DNA from: Clostridia bacterium
GTDB taxonomy: Bacteria; Bacillota; Clostridia; Oscillospirales; Acutalibacteraceae
Direction: 5' to 3'
Length of the DNA: 64,000 nucleotides
Assembly: GCA_017409845.1 (NCBI GenBank)
Contig: JAFQRY010000029.1
Coordinates: 96,803-160,802, forward strand
Shown here: positions 26,300 to 34,911 of the stretch, piece by piece
Position numbering within the stretch: the first letter of the stretch is position 1
How the letters are laid out: the number at the start of each line of letters is the position of its first letter
Translations under genes and position numbers: made by a program
Notes under the pieces: model-generated
What the model saw: the letters and a program-made list of their open reading frames with translations, nothing else
The model's database searches: none
What the model was told of the DNA's origin: nothing

Positions 26300-27502
26300 A
26301 TGAATATAGTTGAAAAAAGAAGAGAAATGCTCATCAACATAACCTTCTTTGCGGTAGTCACGGTGCTTTATGCTCTTTTCCTCAAGTATGCATTCTGGAT
26401 TGTTGCACCCTTTATAATCGCTTTTGTGGTTGCGCTTATTCTTCAGAAGCCCATAAGACTGATTTCAAAAAAGACAAAGATAAAAAGAAGCATAGTCGGT
26501 GCCGTTTCGGTTTTTCTGATTCTTACCGCGATTGTTACGGTGATAGTTCTTGTCGGCTACCGTCTGGTCAGCGAATTCAGAGGTCTGGGCTCCTATATTG
26601 TTGATAAACTCCATGATTTGCCTGAGCTTATAAGGTCCGTCGAGGGCTGGATTATAAGCCATATTGCATTCCTGCCCGACTCAATCGAAAAATCGCTTGC
26701 CGACACAATCAGCGGTTTTATCAGCAATGTTCTTCTTTATCTTGAGCAGGGTGAATCGGCGGCAGGAATGGACCTGAGTACGGAAGGCTTCGATTTGTCG
26801 CTCATAACAACTCCGCTCGGAGGTCTTATTTCAACCGCAAAGCATATCCCTGCGGTTCTTGCAGCTGCTCTGATAAGTATTATAGCATGCTTCTTTGTGA
26901 CCTGTGACTATGACAGCCTCACAAATCTTATCAAAAACAATATTTCCGAGGAGCACGAAGCGTTGATAATCAAAGTAAAAAGGCTTTTCGGAGATATAAT
27001 CGGGAAAATGGTAAAATCCTACGCAACAATTATTTTTGTTACCTTCTGCGAAATTACGATCGGTCTTAATATATTGAAGCTGATCGGTGTTTATAACGGA
27101 GGATATATCATTGCCATTTCCGTGGGCACCGCCATTCTTGATATTCTCCCCGTTTTCGGAACGGGCACCGTGCTGATTCCGTGGGCTGTTGTCAGTCTGT
27201 TCAGCGGCAACATCGGTCTCGGCATCGGTCTGATTGTCATTTACGGTCTGATAACCGTTATCCGCCAGATTCTTGAGCCCAGACTGGTTGCAATGAATGT
27301 TGGTCTGCCCCCGATTGTTACCCTTGCGGGAATGTATCTCGGACTTCAGCTTTTCGGCATGATCGGTCTTTTTGCACTGCCCATAACCTTCGTTATGCTC
27401 AAGGTGCTCAACGAGGAGGGAATTATTCATCTCTGGACGGCAAGAAGCAAAATTAACGGCGAAAATGACAAAAAAGCAGCCGAAAAAGCTGACGGAAAGT
27501 GA
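26300..27502 (+). CDS. AI-2E family transporter (UPF0118)
   Basis: Polytopic membrane protein of 400 residues. Helices occur near 12-35, 38-55, 65-90, then a central hydrophilic stretch and a group of 4-5 helices from about 185 to 370. The C-terminal signature VIRQILEPRLVAMNVGLPPIVTLAGMYLG (quoted in parts) is typical of the family. Members are proposed to export small molecules, and in spore formers the related YtvI is made during sporulation; the substrate here is unknown. GGGAGGTG precedes the ATG. The tail is charged (NDKKAAEKADGK). It stands alone between hom and the EF-G-like gene. Confidence 0.9.
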   Translation: MNIVEKRREMLINITFFAVVTVLYALFLKYAFWIVAPFIIAFVVALILQKPIRLISKKTKIKRSIVGAVSVFLILTAIVTVIVLVGYRLVSEFRGLGSYIVDKLHDLPELIRSVEGWIISHIAFLPDSIEKSLADTISGFISNVLLYLEQGESAAGMDLSTEGFDLSLITTPLGGLISTAKHIPAVLAAALISIIACFFVTCDYDSLTNLIKNNISEEHEALIIKVKRLFGDIIGKMVKSYATIIFVTFCEITIGLNILKLIGVYNGGYIIAISVGTAILDILPVFGTGTVLIPWAVVSLFSGNIGLGIGLIVIYGLITVIRQILEPRLVAMNVGLPPIVTLAGMYLGLQLFGMIGLFALPITFVMLKVLNEEGIIHLWTARSKINGENDKKAAEKADGK

Positions 27503-27561
27503 TTTTTGCGAAAAAAGTTTATAAAATTCACGGATTTTTATAAAAAACAACAAAAAAATCA

Positions 27562-27590
27562 TTGAAATGGGAAAACTTTTGTGATATAAT
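27562..27590 (+). promoter_or_regulatory. promoter of the EF-G-like gene
   Basis: TTGAAA (27562-27567), 17 bp, TATAAT (27585-27590), extended by TGTGA. The leader to the TTG start is about 85 nt. Confidence 0.85.
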
Positions 27591-27682
27591 TCTATTTAAT
27601 ATGGCACTTTAAACTGCCGATATTAAGTCTTATATCCCCGACGGCGTGCAACGGAGGGGAACACATAAAGGAGGAACCTTTC

Positions 27683-29731
27683 TTGAAATCTTACAGCGCA
27701 AAAGACATCAGAAACATCGTTCTTGCCGGTCACGGCGGACGAGGCAAAACCACTCTTGCCGAAGCAATGCTTTATATCTCAAACGCAACTGACAGACTCG
27801 GCAGAGTAGCAGACGGCAACACAGTTCTCGACTTTGATGCCGAAGAAAAAAGACGTAAGTGTTCAATAGCATCAGCTATAGCTTCATTTGAATGGAAAAA
27901 TACAAAAATCAATATTATCGACACCCCGGGTCTTTTTGACTTTGCGGGCGGCGTAAGCGAAGGTATGCGTGCAGCAGGTGCGGCTCTTATCGTTCTTGCT
28001 TCGGGCAGCACACTTGATGTCGGTGCCGAAAAAGCATATAAGGCAGCTACCGACAGAGGCATCAACAAGATGTTCGCAATCACAAAGTGCGACGCTGAAA
28101 ACGCACATTTCTATAAGACCTTCGATTCACTTCAGGAAGAATACGGCAACAAGATCTGCCCCGTTGTTGTTCCTTATGTTGAAGGTGACAAGGTTATTTC
28201 ATATGTTGACTTCTCAAGAAACGAAGCTTTCTCATATAAGGATGGCAAGCGTTCGGATGCTCCCATGCCTGAAAATGATGAAAGAACAAGCAGAATGAAG
28301 GAAGCTTTCATCGAAGCTGTTGCAAGTGCTGACGAAGAACTCATGATGAAATTCTTTGACGGCGAAGAGCTTACCGATGAAGAAATCGACAGAGGCCTTA
28401 AAGCAGGTATCCTTGCAGGCGACATTTGTCCCGTATTTGCTTGCTCGGGTTATCAGCTTGAAGCTGTTGACCTTATCAATAACTGCATCGTTCAGTCAGC
28501 TCCCGACGCTGCATCGGTTGCATCGGAAGCAGATGTTACCTGCGATGAAAATGCACCTCTTGCAGCTATCTGCTTCAAGACTGTTGCTGACCCCTTCGTT
28601 GGTAAGATGTCATATTTCAAGGTTATTTCGGGTAAGATTACTCCTGATACTCCTGCTTATAATGAGCGTACGGGCGAAACCGAAAGAATGGGTAAGCTTC
28701 TCTTCCCCAAGGGCGGCAAGCAGGAAGAAGCATCTGCAATTCTTGCAGGTGATATCGGTATCATCACAAAGCTTTCGGGCTTCAAGACAGGCGACACTCT
28801 CTGTGCTCCCAAGTCAGATATCAAGCTCAAGGGCGTAAGCTTCCCCGCACCCTGCCTTCCCATGGCTGTTAAGGCAAAGAAGAAGGGCGAAGAAGACAAG
28901 GTTGCAGCAGGTCTCAACAGACTTGCAGAAGAAGACCTTACCATCAGCTATTATACAAACACAGAAACCAAGGAACAGATTATCTCGGGTCTCGGCGAGC
29001 AGCATCTTGACACTGTTGTTACAAAGCTCAAGACAAAGTTCGGCGTTGAGGTTGACCTCACTGTTCCCAAGGTTGCATACAGAGAAACCATCAGCAAGAA
29101 GGTTGCTGTTCAGGGCCGTCATAAGAAGCAGTCGGGCGGCAGCGGTCAGTTCGGTGACGTTTGGGTTGAATTCGAGCCCATTCCCACAGAAGATTTTGAA
29201 TTTGCAGAGAGAGTTGTCGGCGGTTCCGTTCCCAAGAACTTCTTCCCCGCAGTTGAAAAGGGTCTCAGAGAAGCAATCACCAGAGGTCCTCTTGCAGGCT
29301 ACCCCGTTGTTGGTCTGAGAGCAACTCTTTATGACGGTTCATCACATCCCGTTGACTCAAACGAAATGGCATTCAAGATGGCTGCCATCATCGCATATAA
29401 GAACGGTATGCCCGGTGCAAATCCCAAGCTTCTCGAGCCCTACGGCTCACTCAAGGCTTACATGCCCGGCGACAATCTCGGCGATATCATGGGCGATATC
29501 ACAAAGAGACGCGGCCGCGTTCTCGGCATGGGTCCCTGCGAGGATGATCCCAAGATGCAGGAGCTTGTAGCTGAAGTTCCCATGGCTGAAATGGGCGATT
29601 TCGCAACAGTTCTCCGCTCTGTAACAATCGGCAGAGGCTATTTCTCATTTGAATTTGACCATTATGAAATAGCTCCCGAACCCGTTGCACAGAAGGTTAT
29701 CGCAGAAGCTAAGGCTAACGCAGAAGAATAA
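27683..29731 (+). CDS. elongation factor G-like GTPase (FusA2 type)
   Basis: Translational GTPase of 682 residues with the EF-G domain order (G domain, II, III, IV, V). Domain IV has the GRHKKQSGGSGQFGDVWVEF block and domain V the RGYFSFEFDHYEIAP end. The G domain is divergent: the P-loop is GHGGRGKTT, switch I has RRKCSIASA instead of RGITI, and the NKxD motif is TKCD. DTPGLFDF is kept. This pattern matches the EF-G-like side family rather than the main EF-G of the rpsL operon; its role is unclear. Translation starts at TTG, eight bases after AAAGGAGG, which decides the start. A strong promoter and terminator make it a single-gene unit. Confidence 0.9.
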   Translation: MKSYSAKDIRNIVLAGHGGRGKTTLAEAMLYISNATDRLGRVADGNTVLDFDAEEKRRKCSIASAIASFEWKNTKINIIDTPGLFDFAGGVSEGMRAAGAALIVLASGSTLDVGAEKAYKAATDRGINKMFAITKCDAENAHFYKTFDSLQEEYGNKICPVVVPYVEGDKVISYVDFSRNEAFSYKDGKRSDAPMPENDERTSRMKEAFIEAVASADEELMMKFFDGEELTDEEIDRGLKAGILAGDICPVFACSGYQLEAVDLINNCIVQSAPDAASVASEADVTCDENAPLAAICFKTVADPFVGKMSYFKVISGKITPDTPAYNERTGETERMGKLLFPKGGKQEEASAILAGDIGIITKLSGFKTGDTLCAPKSDIKLKGVSFPAPCLPMAVKAKKKGEEDKVAAGLNRLAEEDLTISYYTNTETKEQIISGLGEQHLDTVVTKLKTKFGVEVDLTVPKVAYRETISKKVAVQGRHKKQSGGSGQFGDVWVEFEPIPTEDFEFAERVVGGSVPKNFFPAVEKGLREAITRGPLAGYPVVGLRATLYDGSSHPVDSNEMAFKMAAIIAYKNGMPGANPKLLEPYGSLKAYMPGDNLGDIMGDITKRRGRVLGMGPCEDDPKMQELVAEVPMAEMGDFATVLRSVTIGRGYFSFEFDHYEIAPEPVAQKVIAEAKANAEE

Positions 29732-29741
29732 TATAATACAT

Positions 29742-29778
29742 AAAGGCGTTGTGTTCATAAGAGCACAACGCCTTTTTT
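29742..29778 (+). terminator. terminator of the EF-G-like gene
   Basis: AAAGGCGTTGTG (29742-29753) / CACAACGCCTTT (29764-29775) with T6. Confidence 0.92.
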
Positions 29779-29843
29779 AATTCGGAATCAGGAATGTGGA
29801 ATTCGGAATAATGGTCGCTTCGCTCCGATTAGTTGTTTGTTAC

Positions 29844-29894
29844 GCCTTCTCCTCCGAGGAGAAGGTGTCGCATAGTGACGGATGAGGTGATTGC
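29844..29894. repeat. hairpin repeat CCTTCTCCTCCGAGGAGAAGG
   Basis: Perfect hairpin CCTTCTCCTC/GAGGAGAAGG followed by TGTCGCATAGTGACGGATGAGGTGATTG. The same layout as the element at 7823-7866, with the stem sequence changed. Probably a dispersed miniature repeat. Confidence 0.7.
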
Positions 29895-29916
29895 ATAAGC
29901 AATAATATAATTCTTG

Positions 29917-29945
29917 TTGAGTTTTGAGAAATGATGTGATATACT
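29917..29945 (+). promoter_or_regulatory. promoter of the DUF6273 gene
   Basis: TTGAGT (29917-29922), 17 bp, TATACT (29940-29945), with TGTGA before the -10. Confidence 0.75.
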
Positions 29946-29951
29946 AAAAGT

Positions 29952-30118
29952 GCGACACAACTGAATATATGCAACTTTTATGGGTTTGTATTTTTATTAA
30001 TGTAAAAATGCATGCTCTATTTCAGCATACTCGTAGAAGTGGCATAAGTTATGTCGCAGCAATCGGAGCTATGTGTTTTTTGTGCGTAGCTTCGGCTGTG
30101 CACTTTTTATTTTATCGG
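29952..30118 (+). promoter_or_regulatory. structured leader with terminator-like hairpin
   Basis: About 180 nt of leader precede the DUF6273 gene. Visible folds are ATGCT/AGCAT (about 30010-30027), GGCAT-AAGTT-ATGTC (about 30043-30057) and a final GTGCGTAGC-TTCG-GCTGTGCAC hairpin followed by TTTTTATTTT (about 30080-30114), immediately before the GGAGG site. That layout is typical of transcription attenuators and riboswitches, but I recognise no ligand class. Confidence 0.5.
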
Positions 30119-30129
30119 AGGAACTCAAA

Positions 30130-31470
30130 ATGAAACGGATACTCAAAAAAATAACATCCTTTTTGTTTGCTGTAATGTTTGTATTTACGTTAGCGGTAGC
30201 AAAAAACAATTTTACTAAAGTAGCTGCGGCAACAATAACCTCTTATGAAGTCGGAGATATCATCGAATTTGGTTATTATCCTCAAGCTAAGATAACAGAT
30301 GAAGCTCTTATTACTGCTCTCAATGCGTCAGAGGGAGAATGGATATCATATGGTTATTATACAGGTACAGACTCGTATAATCCGTGTAATGGTCAAATGA
30401 TATCCAGTGATTACATGAGATATAAAGACGTTATATATAACTCTTGTAAATATCGAGGAGTTGTATTCGATTCTTATAGGTTATATTATGGAGGTTGGGA
30501 AACCAGTTCATCTGTTTCTGATTCACAGCAAGATAATAATGGCTATTTCATAAACACAGTGTATTGGTTCAAATATGAGCCTATTAAATGGCGTGTGCTT
30601 GATCCTAATACTGGCATGGTAATGAGTGAAACAATCCTTGACTCGCAGGCGTTTAACAATTACATTCTTTCTTATGGTAAGGATGACTATGGAGTTACTG
30701 CATATTGGGGCGACACGTCGAAAACTTATTATTCTAACAATTATGCTAAAAGTAGCATAAGAAACTGGCTTAACAATAATTTTTATAACACTGCATTTAC
30801 AGAAGCACAGCAGGATAAAATACAGTATACGTCAATTGATAACTCAGCGTATAGCGATTCTGTTTCGGCATATGATTCTGAAACAACATATGATAAAATA
30901 TATCTTCTTTCGAGAAGTGATGTGTTAAATAAAGAGTATGGTTTTAGCTCATCGTTTAGCAATTCTGATGTCACTCATTTAGCACAGGGAAGTGATTATG
31001 CAAAAAGCCAAGGGTTACATGTGTTTGTAAATGCAGATAGTTATACCGGATATTCTTATTGGCGGTTGCGTACTGCTGGTGATAGTTCTCGCACTGTGTG
31101 TTATGTTCCTGTTGGGGATTATATCTTTACCGAATTTCCGCACAATGCAGATTGTACATATTTGGGTGTCAGACCTGCAATGAATTTTAATTTAAACTCT
31201 GAGATTATTCAATCTGATACATCAGAAATAGAAACCACAGCATCAAACACTGAAGCTACAACAAAACCTGCAGAAAACAACAATTCTACCACAACGCAAA
31301 CACAAGCCGACAATCTTTCAGATAACAACGGAGAACGGTCTGTTTTTGACAGCGTTATTGAGTTCTTTAGTAGTCTGATAGAAAAAACAGTCAATTTCAT
31401 TATATGGATTATTGATTCAATTGAAAGCGGAGCTGGCTTTTTGTCAGAATTGATATCTGAAATAGGATAA
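30130..31470 (+). CDS. secreted DUF6273-domain protein
   Basis: Protein of 446 residues from ATG 30130, which has TCGGAGGAAC upstream. A signal peptide (about 1-34, ends near KVAAAT) is followed by one DUF6273 domain (about 40-370), recognised from GYYPQ, YRGVVFDSYR, VYWFKYEPIKWRVLD, SSIRNWLNNNFYNTAF and GVRPAMNF. A Thr/Asn-rich linker (about 375-405) leads to a hydrophobic amphipathic tail, FFSSLIEKTVNFIIWIIDSI plus SELISEIG at the end. The domain is common in secreted proteins of gut Clostridia; its function is not known to me. The gene is more AT-rich than its neighbours and may be acquired. Confidence 0.85.
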   Translation: MKRILKKITSFLFAVMFVFTLAVAKNNFTKVAAATITSYEVGDIIEFGYYPQAKITDEALITALNASEGEWISYGYYTGTDSYNPCNGQMISSDYMRYKDVIYNSCKYRGVVFDSYRLYYGGWETSSSVSDSQQDNNGYFINTVYWFKYEPIKWRVLDPNTGMVMSETILDSQAFNNYILSYGKDDYGVTAYWGDTSKTYYSNNYAKSSIRNWLNNNFYNTAFTEAQQDKIQYTSIDNSAYSDSVSAYDSETTYDKIYLLSRSDVLNKEYGFSSSFSNSDVTHLAQGSDYAKSQGLHVFVNADSYTGYSYWRLRTAGDSSRTVCYVPVGDYIFTEFPHNADCTYLGVRPAMNFNLNSEIIQSDTSEIETTASNTEATTKPAENNNSTTTQTQADNLSDNNGERSVFDSVIEFFSSLIEKTVNFIIWIIDSIESGAGFLSELISEIG

Positions 31471-31481
31471 ATCATAAATCT

Positions 31482-31598
31482 GCGGCGGCTTGGGTCAAGC
31501 CGCCCTACAAAATGTGTGTTTGTTGCAGATTGCTGATATTACGCATTTGCATGTAGGGCGGGCTGACCTCAGCCCGCCGAATCCGCCATAGGCGGATA
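31482..31598. repeat. intergenic palindromic repeats (GTAGGGCGG family)
   Basis: Two palindromes, GGCGGCTTGGGTCAAGCCGCCCTAC and GTAGGGCGGGCTGACCTCAGCCCGCC, plus ATCCGCCATAGGCGGAT. Related to the repeat at 3731-3810. No gene is supported in 31471-31690. Confidence 0.72.
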
Positions 31599-31692
31599 AT
31601 TTTTCAGATAATAGAGAATATTGAATAGATAATGGATAAAAGATATTTTGCTTATACCGGATTTTTTGTGCCACCACGCAGGGTCGCCACAC

Positions 31693-31721
31693 TTGACAAC
31701 CGCATAAAATACAATTATAAT
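31693..31721 (+). promoter_or_regulatory. thiT promoter
   Basis: Perfect consensus TTGACA (31693-31698), 17 bp, TATAAT (31716-31721). Confidence 0.9.
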
Positions 31722-31731
31722 GTTAATAACA

Positions 31732-31806
31732 AAGGGGTGCTGCCAAAAGGCGGCTGAGATCATACCCTCAGACCTGATCCCGGTAATGCGGGCGTAGGGA
31801 AAAGGA
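31732..31806 (+). promoter_or_regulatory. TPP riboswitch (THI box)
   Basis: GGGGTGC, GGCTGAGATCATACCCT, GACCTGATCCCGGTAATGCGGGCGTAGGGAA (quoted in parts) are the conserved THI-box segments in order. It starts about 10 nt after the predicted transcription start and is followed by a terminator, so thiamine pyrophosphate should stop transcription of thiT. Confidence 0.95.
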
Positions 31807-31825
31807 ACTCAGTGCAGACTTTCAC

Positions 31826-31855
31826 ACCCGACGGTTTCCGTCGGGTTTTTGTTTT
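31826..31855 (+). terminator. terminator of the TPP riboswitch
   Basis: ACCCGACGG / CCGTCGGGT, loop TTT, followed by TTTTGTTTT, between the aptamer and the thiT start: the expression platform. Confidence 0.88.
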
Positions 31856-31895
31856 AAAAACTGCAGACCCATTCATCACAAAAGGAGTCGGTGAA

Positions 31896-32477
31896 ATGGC
31901 AAAAAAATTCACAAAAACTCAGACACTCGCCGAAAGTGCAATCATGGTTGCTCTTTCAATCGCGATTTTCCTTGTTTCGGACTTGCTTCCGTGGCCGTTT
32001 CTTTATGGCGGAGGCTTCACTCTTTTCGGGCAGGTGCCGATTATTATTGTTTCATACCGCCACGGTATTAAAAACGGTCTTGCCGCTTCATCCGTGCTTG
32101 CGATAGCCGAAATGATAATGGGATACAAGAATTTTGTTCATGTTACGGGTCTTGCGGCTTATTTCACCGTTGCCGTTGTGGATTATATCATCGCTTTCGG
32201 CTGTCTCGGTCTCGGCGGAATGTTCAAGGGCAGAATCGGCGGAAAGCAGTCGGCAGAGCTTGCTCTCGGCGGCACGGTTGTCTGTATAATCAGATTTATC
32301 TGCCACTATATCAGCGGTGTTACAATCTGGAAGAGTTATTGCCCTGAAGGAATGGCGGTTGAGCTTTATTCGTTTTTCTATAACGGCTCATATATGCTTG
32401 TTGAGCTTATTCTCACCGTTGTTGGTCTTGTTGCCGTCGGTAAATTTGTTAATCTTGATAAAAAGAAAATGATATAA
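31896..32477 (+). CDS. thiT: thiamine transporter ThiT (ECF S component)
   Basis: Membrane protein of 193 residues from ATG 31896 (AAAGGAG upstream), with about six helices. The length and segments such as GFTLFGQVPIIIVSYRHG, RFICHYISGVTIWKSY and FYNGSYMLVELILT match ThiT, the thiamine-binding component of energy-coupling factor transporters. The shared EcfA/A'/T module is not in the window, as is normal for group II ECF systems. The TPP riboswitch directly upstream independently supports thiamine as the substrate. Confidence 0.93.
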   Translation: MAKKFTKTQTLAESAIMVALSIAIFLVSDLLPWPFLYGGGFTLFGQVPIIIVSYRHGIKNGLAASSVLAIAEMIMGYKNFVHVTGLAAYFTVAVVDYIIAFGCLGLGGMFKGRIGGKQSAELALGGTVVCIIRFICHYISGVTIWKSYCPEGMAVELYSFFYNGSYMLVELILTVVGLVAVGKFVNLDKKKMI

Positions 32478-32479
32478 AA

Positions 32480-32514
32480 AACCGCCTGAAATCAATCAGG
32501 CGGTTAATTTTTTT
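32480..32514. terminator. terminator after thiT (probably bidirectional)
   Basis: AACCGCCTGA (32480-32489) / TCAGGCGGTT (32496-32505), then AATTTTTTT. The opposite gene also ends here. Confidence 0.9.
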
Positions 32515-32516
32515 GA

Positions 32517-32942
32517 TCAGTCTTCGTCGCAGCAGTCGTCGCAGTCGCAATCGCAGTCGATTTCAAACTCAAGAAGCTCATTGCAGTTGGGGCAATTGAT
32601 GCTTCCTTCGTCGAGAATATCTCTGTCAACACAGATTACTTCGCCACAGCTGGGGCATTCAACATCATAATATTCTTCCTCGTCTTCGTCGCAGCAGTCA
32701 TCGCAGCAGCAATCGTCGAGGTCTTCGTAAACATAACCTTCAAGCTCGTCAAGGTCCTCGTCAACAGCATCAAGCTGCTCGCTGATGAGATCCATGCCGT
32801 CCTCAAGATCGCTTACTGAAAGAGCGAGATCATCGAGAACATCCATCATAGCCTTGATAATCTTGGTTTCGGGCTTTGCTTCATCAAGAGCAAGACCTTC
32901 TGCAAGTCCCTTGAGGTATGCAACCTTTTCGGTAATGGTCAT
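32517..32942 (-). CDS. CD1247-like acidic zinc-ribbon protein
   Basis: Small cytoplasmic protein of 141 residues. The N-terminal region (about 1-65, MTITEKVAYLKGLAEGL) is the conserved CD1247 N-terminal domain found across Clostridia. A four-cysteine zinc ribbon CPSC...CPNC (about 95-120) follows. Both ribbon flanks are extremely acidic and cysteine-rich (CCCDDCCDEDEEE and DCDCDCDDCCDED), so additional metal binding is possible. It lies 35 bp after efp in the same direction and is probably co-transcribed with it. Function unknown. Confidence 0.85.
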   Translation of the reverse strand: MTITEKVAYLKGLAEGLALDEAKPETKIIKAMMDVLDDLALSVSDLEDGMDLISEQLDAVDEDLDELEGYVYEDLDDCCCDDCCDEDEEEYYDVECPSCGEVICVDRDILDEGSINCPNCNELLEFEIDCDCDCDDCCDED

Positions 32943-32977
32943 TTCTTTGTCCTCCGTTAAATTAATTTATGCACTGA

Positions 32978-33535
32978 TTATGCACGGCTGAGATATTCGC
33001 CTGTGCGAGTGTCAACAACAATCATTTCACCTTCGTCGATGAAGAGGGGAACCTTAACCTCGGCACCTGTTTCAAGAGTTGCGGGCTTGGTAGCGTTGGT
33101 AGCTGTGTTGCCTGCAAAGCCGGGGTCGGTCTTTGTTACCTGAAGAGTAACTGAGTTGGGGGGCTCAACACCGAAAACGCTGCCCTTGTATGAAAGAACA
33201 CGGCAGGTTTCGTTTTCCTTGACAAACTTGAAGTTTTCGGGAAGAGTGTCTGCACCGATGGGAACCATGTCATAGGTTTCGGGGTCCATGAAATAGTAAA
33301 GACCGCCATCTTCGTATGAATATTCCATTTCCTTGCGCTCAATGTAAGCGGTGGGGAACTTATCTGTGGGGTTGAATGTACGCTCAACAACAGCACCGCC
33401 GATAACGTTTCTGATCTTTGTTCTTACGAAAGCTGCGCCTTTGCCGGGCTTAACATGCTGGAATTCGATAATCTGATAGACCTGACCTTCCATTTCGAAG
33501 GTTACGCCGTTTCTGAAATCGCCTGCTGATACCAT
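32978..33535 (-). CDS. efp: elongation factor P
   Basis: Full-length EF-P of 185 residues that relieves ribosome stalling at polyproline. The KOW-like N-domain has the loop HVKPGKGAAFVRTK, with the conserved lysine at its tip. The OB domains and the C-terminal DTRTGEYLSRA end are intact. TAAGGAG precedes the ATG. It follows the Xaa-Pro aminopeptidase gene, a common neighbour in Firmicutes, but has its own promoter. No dedicated lysine-modifying gene is visible. Confidence 0.97.
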   Translation of the reverse strand: MVSAGDFRNGVTFEMEGQVYQIIEFQHVKPGKGAAFVRTKIRNVIGGAVVERTFNPTDKFPTAYIERKEMEYSYEDGGLYYFMDPETYDMVPIGADTLPENFKFVKENETCRVLSYKGSVFGVEPPNSVTLQVTKTDPGFAGNTATNATKPATLETGAEVKVPLFIDEGEMIVVDTRTGEYLSRA

Positions 33536-33577
33536 AAAAATATTTCTCCTTATAATTGTTTATATGTTTTCTCAATT

Positions 33578-33606
33578 ATTTTATACTATTCATTAGTATT
33601 TTTCAA
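33578..33606 (-). promoter_or_regulatory. efp promoter
   Basis: On the minus strand TTGAAA (33601-33606), 17 bp, TAAAAT (33578-33583). Confidence 0.7.
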
Positions 33607-33634
33607 GTCTTTTTTAATAATTATCGCTTATGAA

Positions 33635-34696
33635 TTAAAGAATTATAAGATTTTTCGGTGATTTTGTGAGATTTTCATATCCGTTTTCGGTTATAAATGC
33701 CATATCTTCGATTCTGACACCGAATTCGGACGGAAGGTAAATTCCGGGCTCAACCGTCACAACATCGCCCGCACTGAGTATGCTCCGGCTTTTCGGAGAT
33801 ACTCTCGGCTCCTCGTGAATTTCAATTCCGACTCCGTGACCCGTGCCGTGACCGAAGAAATCACCGTAGCCCGCATTCCTGATTATATCCCTTGCGGTGG
33901 CATCCGCATCCTTGCACGAAACGCCTGCACAAAGGCAGTCAAGACTTTTTTTCTGTGCGGCAAGAACGGTTTCATAAATCTCTGCCTGCTTTGATGAAAC
34001 TTCACCGACGGCAACTGTTCTTGTCATGTCGCTGTGGTAGCCGTCAACAACCGCACCGTAATCAAGCGTTATGAAGTCGCCGTGTCCGATTTTTTTATCA
34101 GACGGTACGCCGTGGGGCATGGAGGAATTTCTTCCGCTTACGGCAATTGTTTCAAACGAAACGCATTCCGCACCGTTTTTCAGCATGAAAAAGTCGAGTG
34201 TCAGAGCAACTTCACGCTCGGTTACGCCCTCTTTTATAAAGCCGAGAATATGGTCAAATGCCTTTTCGGCAATTGCCTGAGCGGCAAGGATTTTCTGCTT
34301 TTCTTTTTCGCTTTTGCGGCGTCGGAGAAGGTTGATTTCTTCATCCGCCTTTTCTGCAATGCATTCGCAGGGCAGAGATTTTCTGATTTTTGCAAATTCC
34401 GCAACGCTGAGTCTTTCCGCTTCGGTAAAAACGGTTTTTATGCCGAGCTTTTCAATGTATACGGGAAGCTGTGCGGAAAATGAGGTGAGAAGCTCAACCG
34501 AATCGCAGTCCGTGATTTCTTTTTGTGCCGCCTCGATATATCGGCTGTCGGTCAGAAAAACGGATTCGTTTTTTGTTATGATAAGATAGCCGTCAGACGA
34601 AGCAAAACCCGTAAGCCAGCGGCGGTTTTCGGGGGAAACAATGAGAAATGCCTCGTCGGTTTTCAACTGTAATTTTAATCCGTGTATGTTATTCAT
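33635..34696 (-). CDS. M24 aminopeptidase (Xaa-Pro peptidase family)
   Basis: Protein of 353 residues from ATG 34696, with CGGAG eight bases upstream; the longer frame is not supported. The N-terminal creatinase-like domain (about 1-120) is followed by the pita-bread catalytic domain. Its metal ligands are in place: LDYGAVVDGYHSDMTRT (two Asp), GHGTGHGVGIEIHEEP (His), VTVEPGIYL (Glu) and VRIEDM (Glu). It would remove N-terminal residues before proline, which fits the adjacent efp. An inverted repeat upstream (34719-34751) lies in its leader. Confidence 0.92.
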   Translation of the reverse strand: MNNIHGLKLQLKTDEAFLIVSPENRRWLTGFASSDGYLIITKNESVFLTDSRYIEAAQKEITDCDSVELLTSFSAQLPVYIEKLGIKTVFTEAERLSVAEFAKIRKSLPCECIAEKADEEINLLRRRKSEKEKQKILAAQAIAEKAFDHILGFIKEGVTEREVALTLDFFMLKNGAECVSFETIAVSGRNSSMPHGVPSDKKIGHGDFITLDYGAVVDGYHSDMTRTVAVGEVSSKQAEIYETVLAAQKKSLDCLCAGVSCKDADATARDIIRNAGYGDFFGHGTGHGVGIEIHEEPRVSPKSRSILSAGDVVTVEPGIYLPSEFGVRIEDMAFITENGYENLTKSPKNLIIL

Positions 34697-34718
34697 AAAA
34701 AAATCTCCGTAAAAAGAT

Positions 34719-34751
34719 GTACTGCCGAATGTGTGCAGCATTCGGCAGTAC
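34719..34751 (-). terminator. 12-bp hairpin between M18 and M24 genes
   Basis: Perfect inverted repeat GTACTGCCGAAT (34719-34730) / ATTCGGCAGTAC (34740-34751), followed on the minus strand by ATCTTTTT. It is either the terminator of the upstream M18 operon or a leader hairpin of the M24 gene, only about 10 bp before its ribosome binding site. Confidence 0.6.
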
Positions 34752-34911
34752 CGGGGAAAGAGAAAATAAAAATGAAAAAAGAAGTTGTCAAAATCTGAGA
34801 TAACAATACAAACTTGTCACCTATTTGTATAATATTGTACGAATGACTTAAATTTGTTGTAGAAATGTTAACAAATTGTAAACAAACTTCTTTTTTTCTT
34901 CTTTTTCCTCG

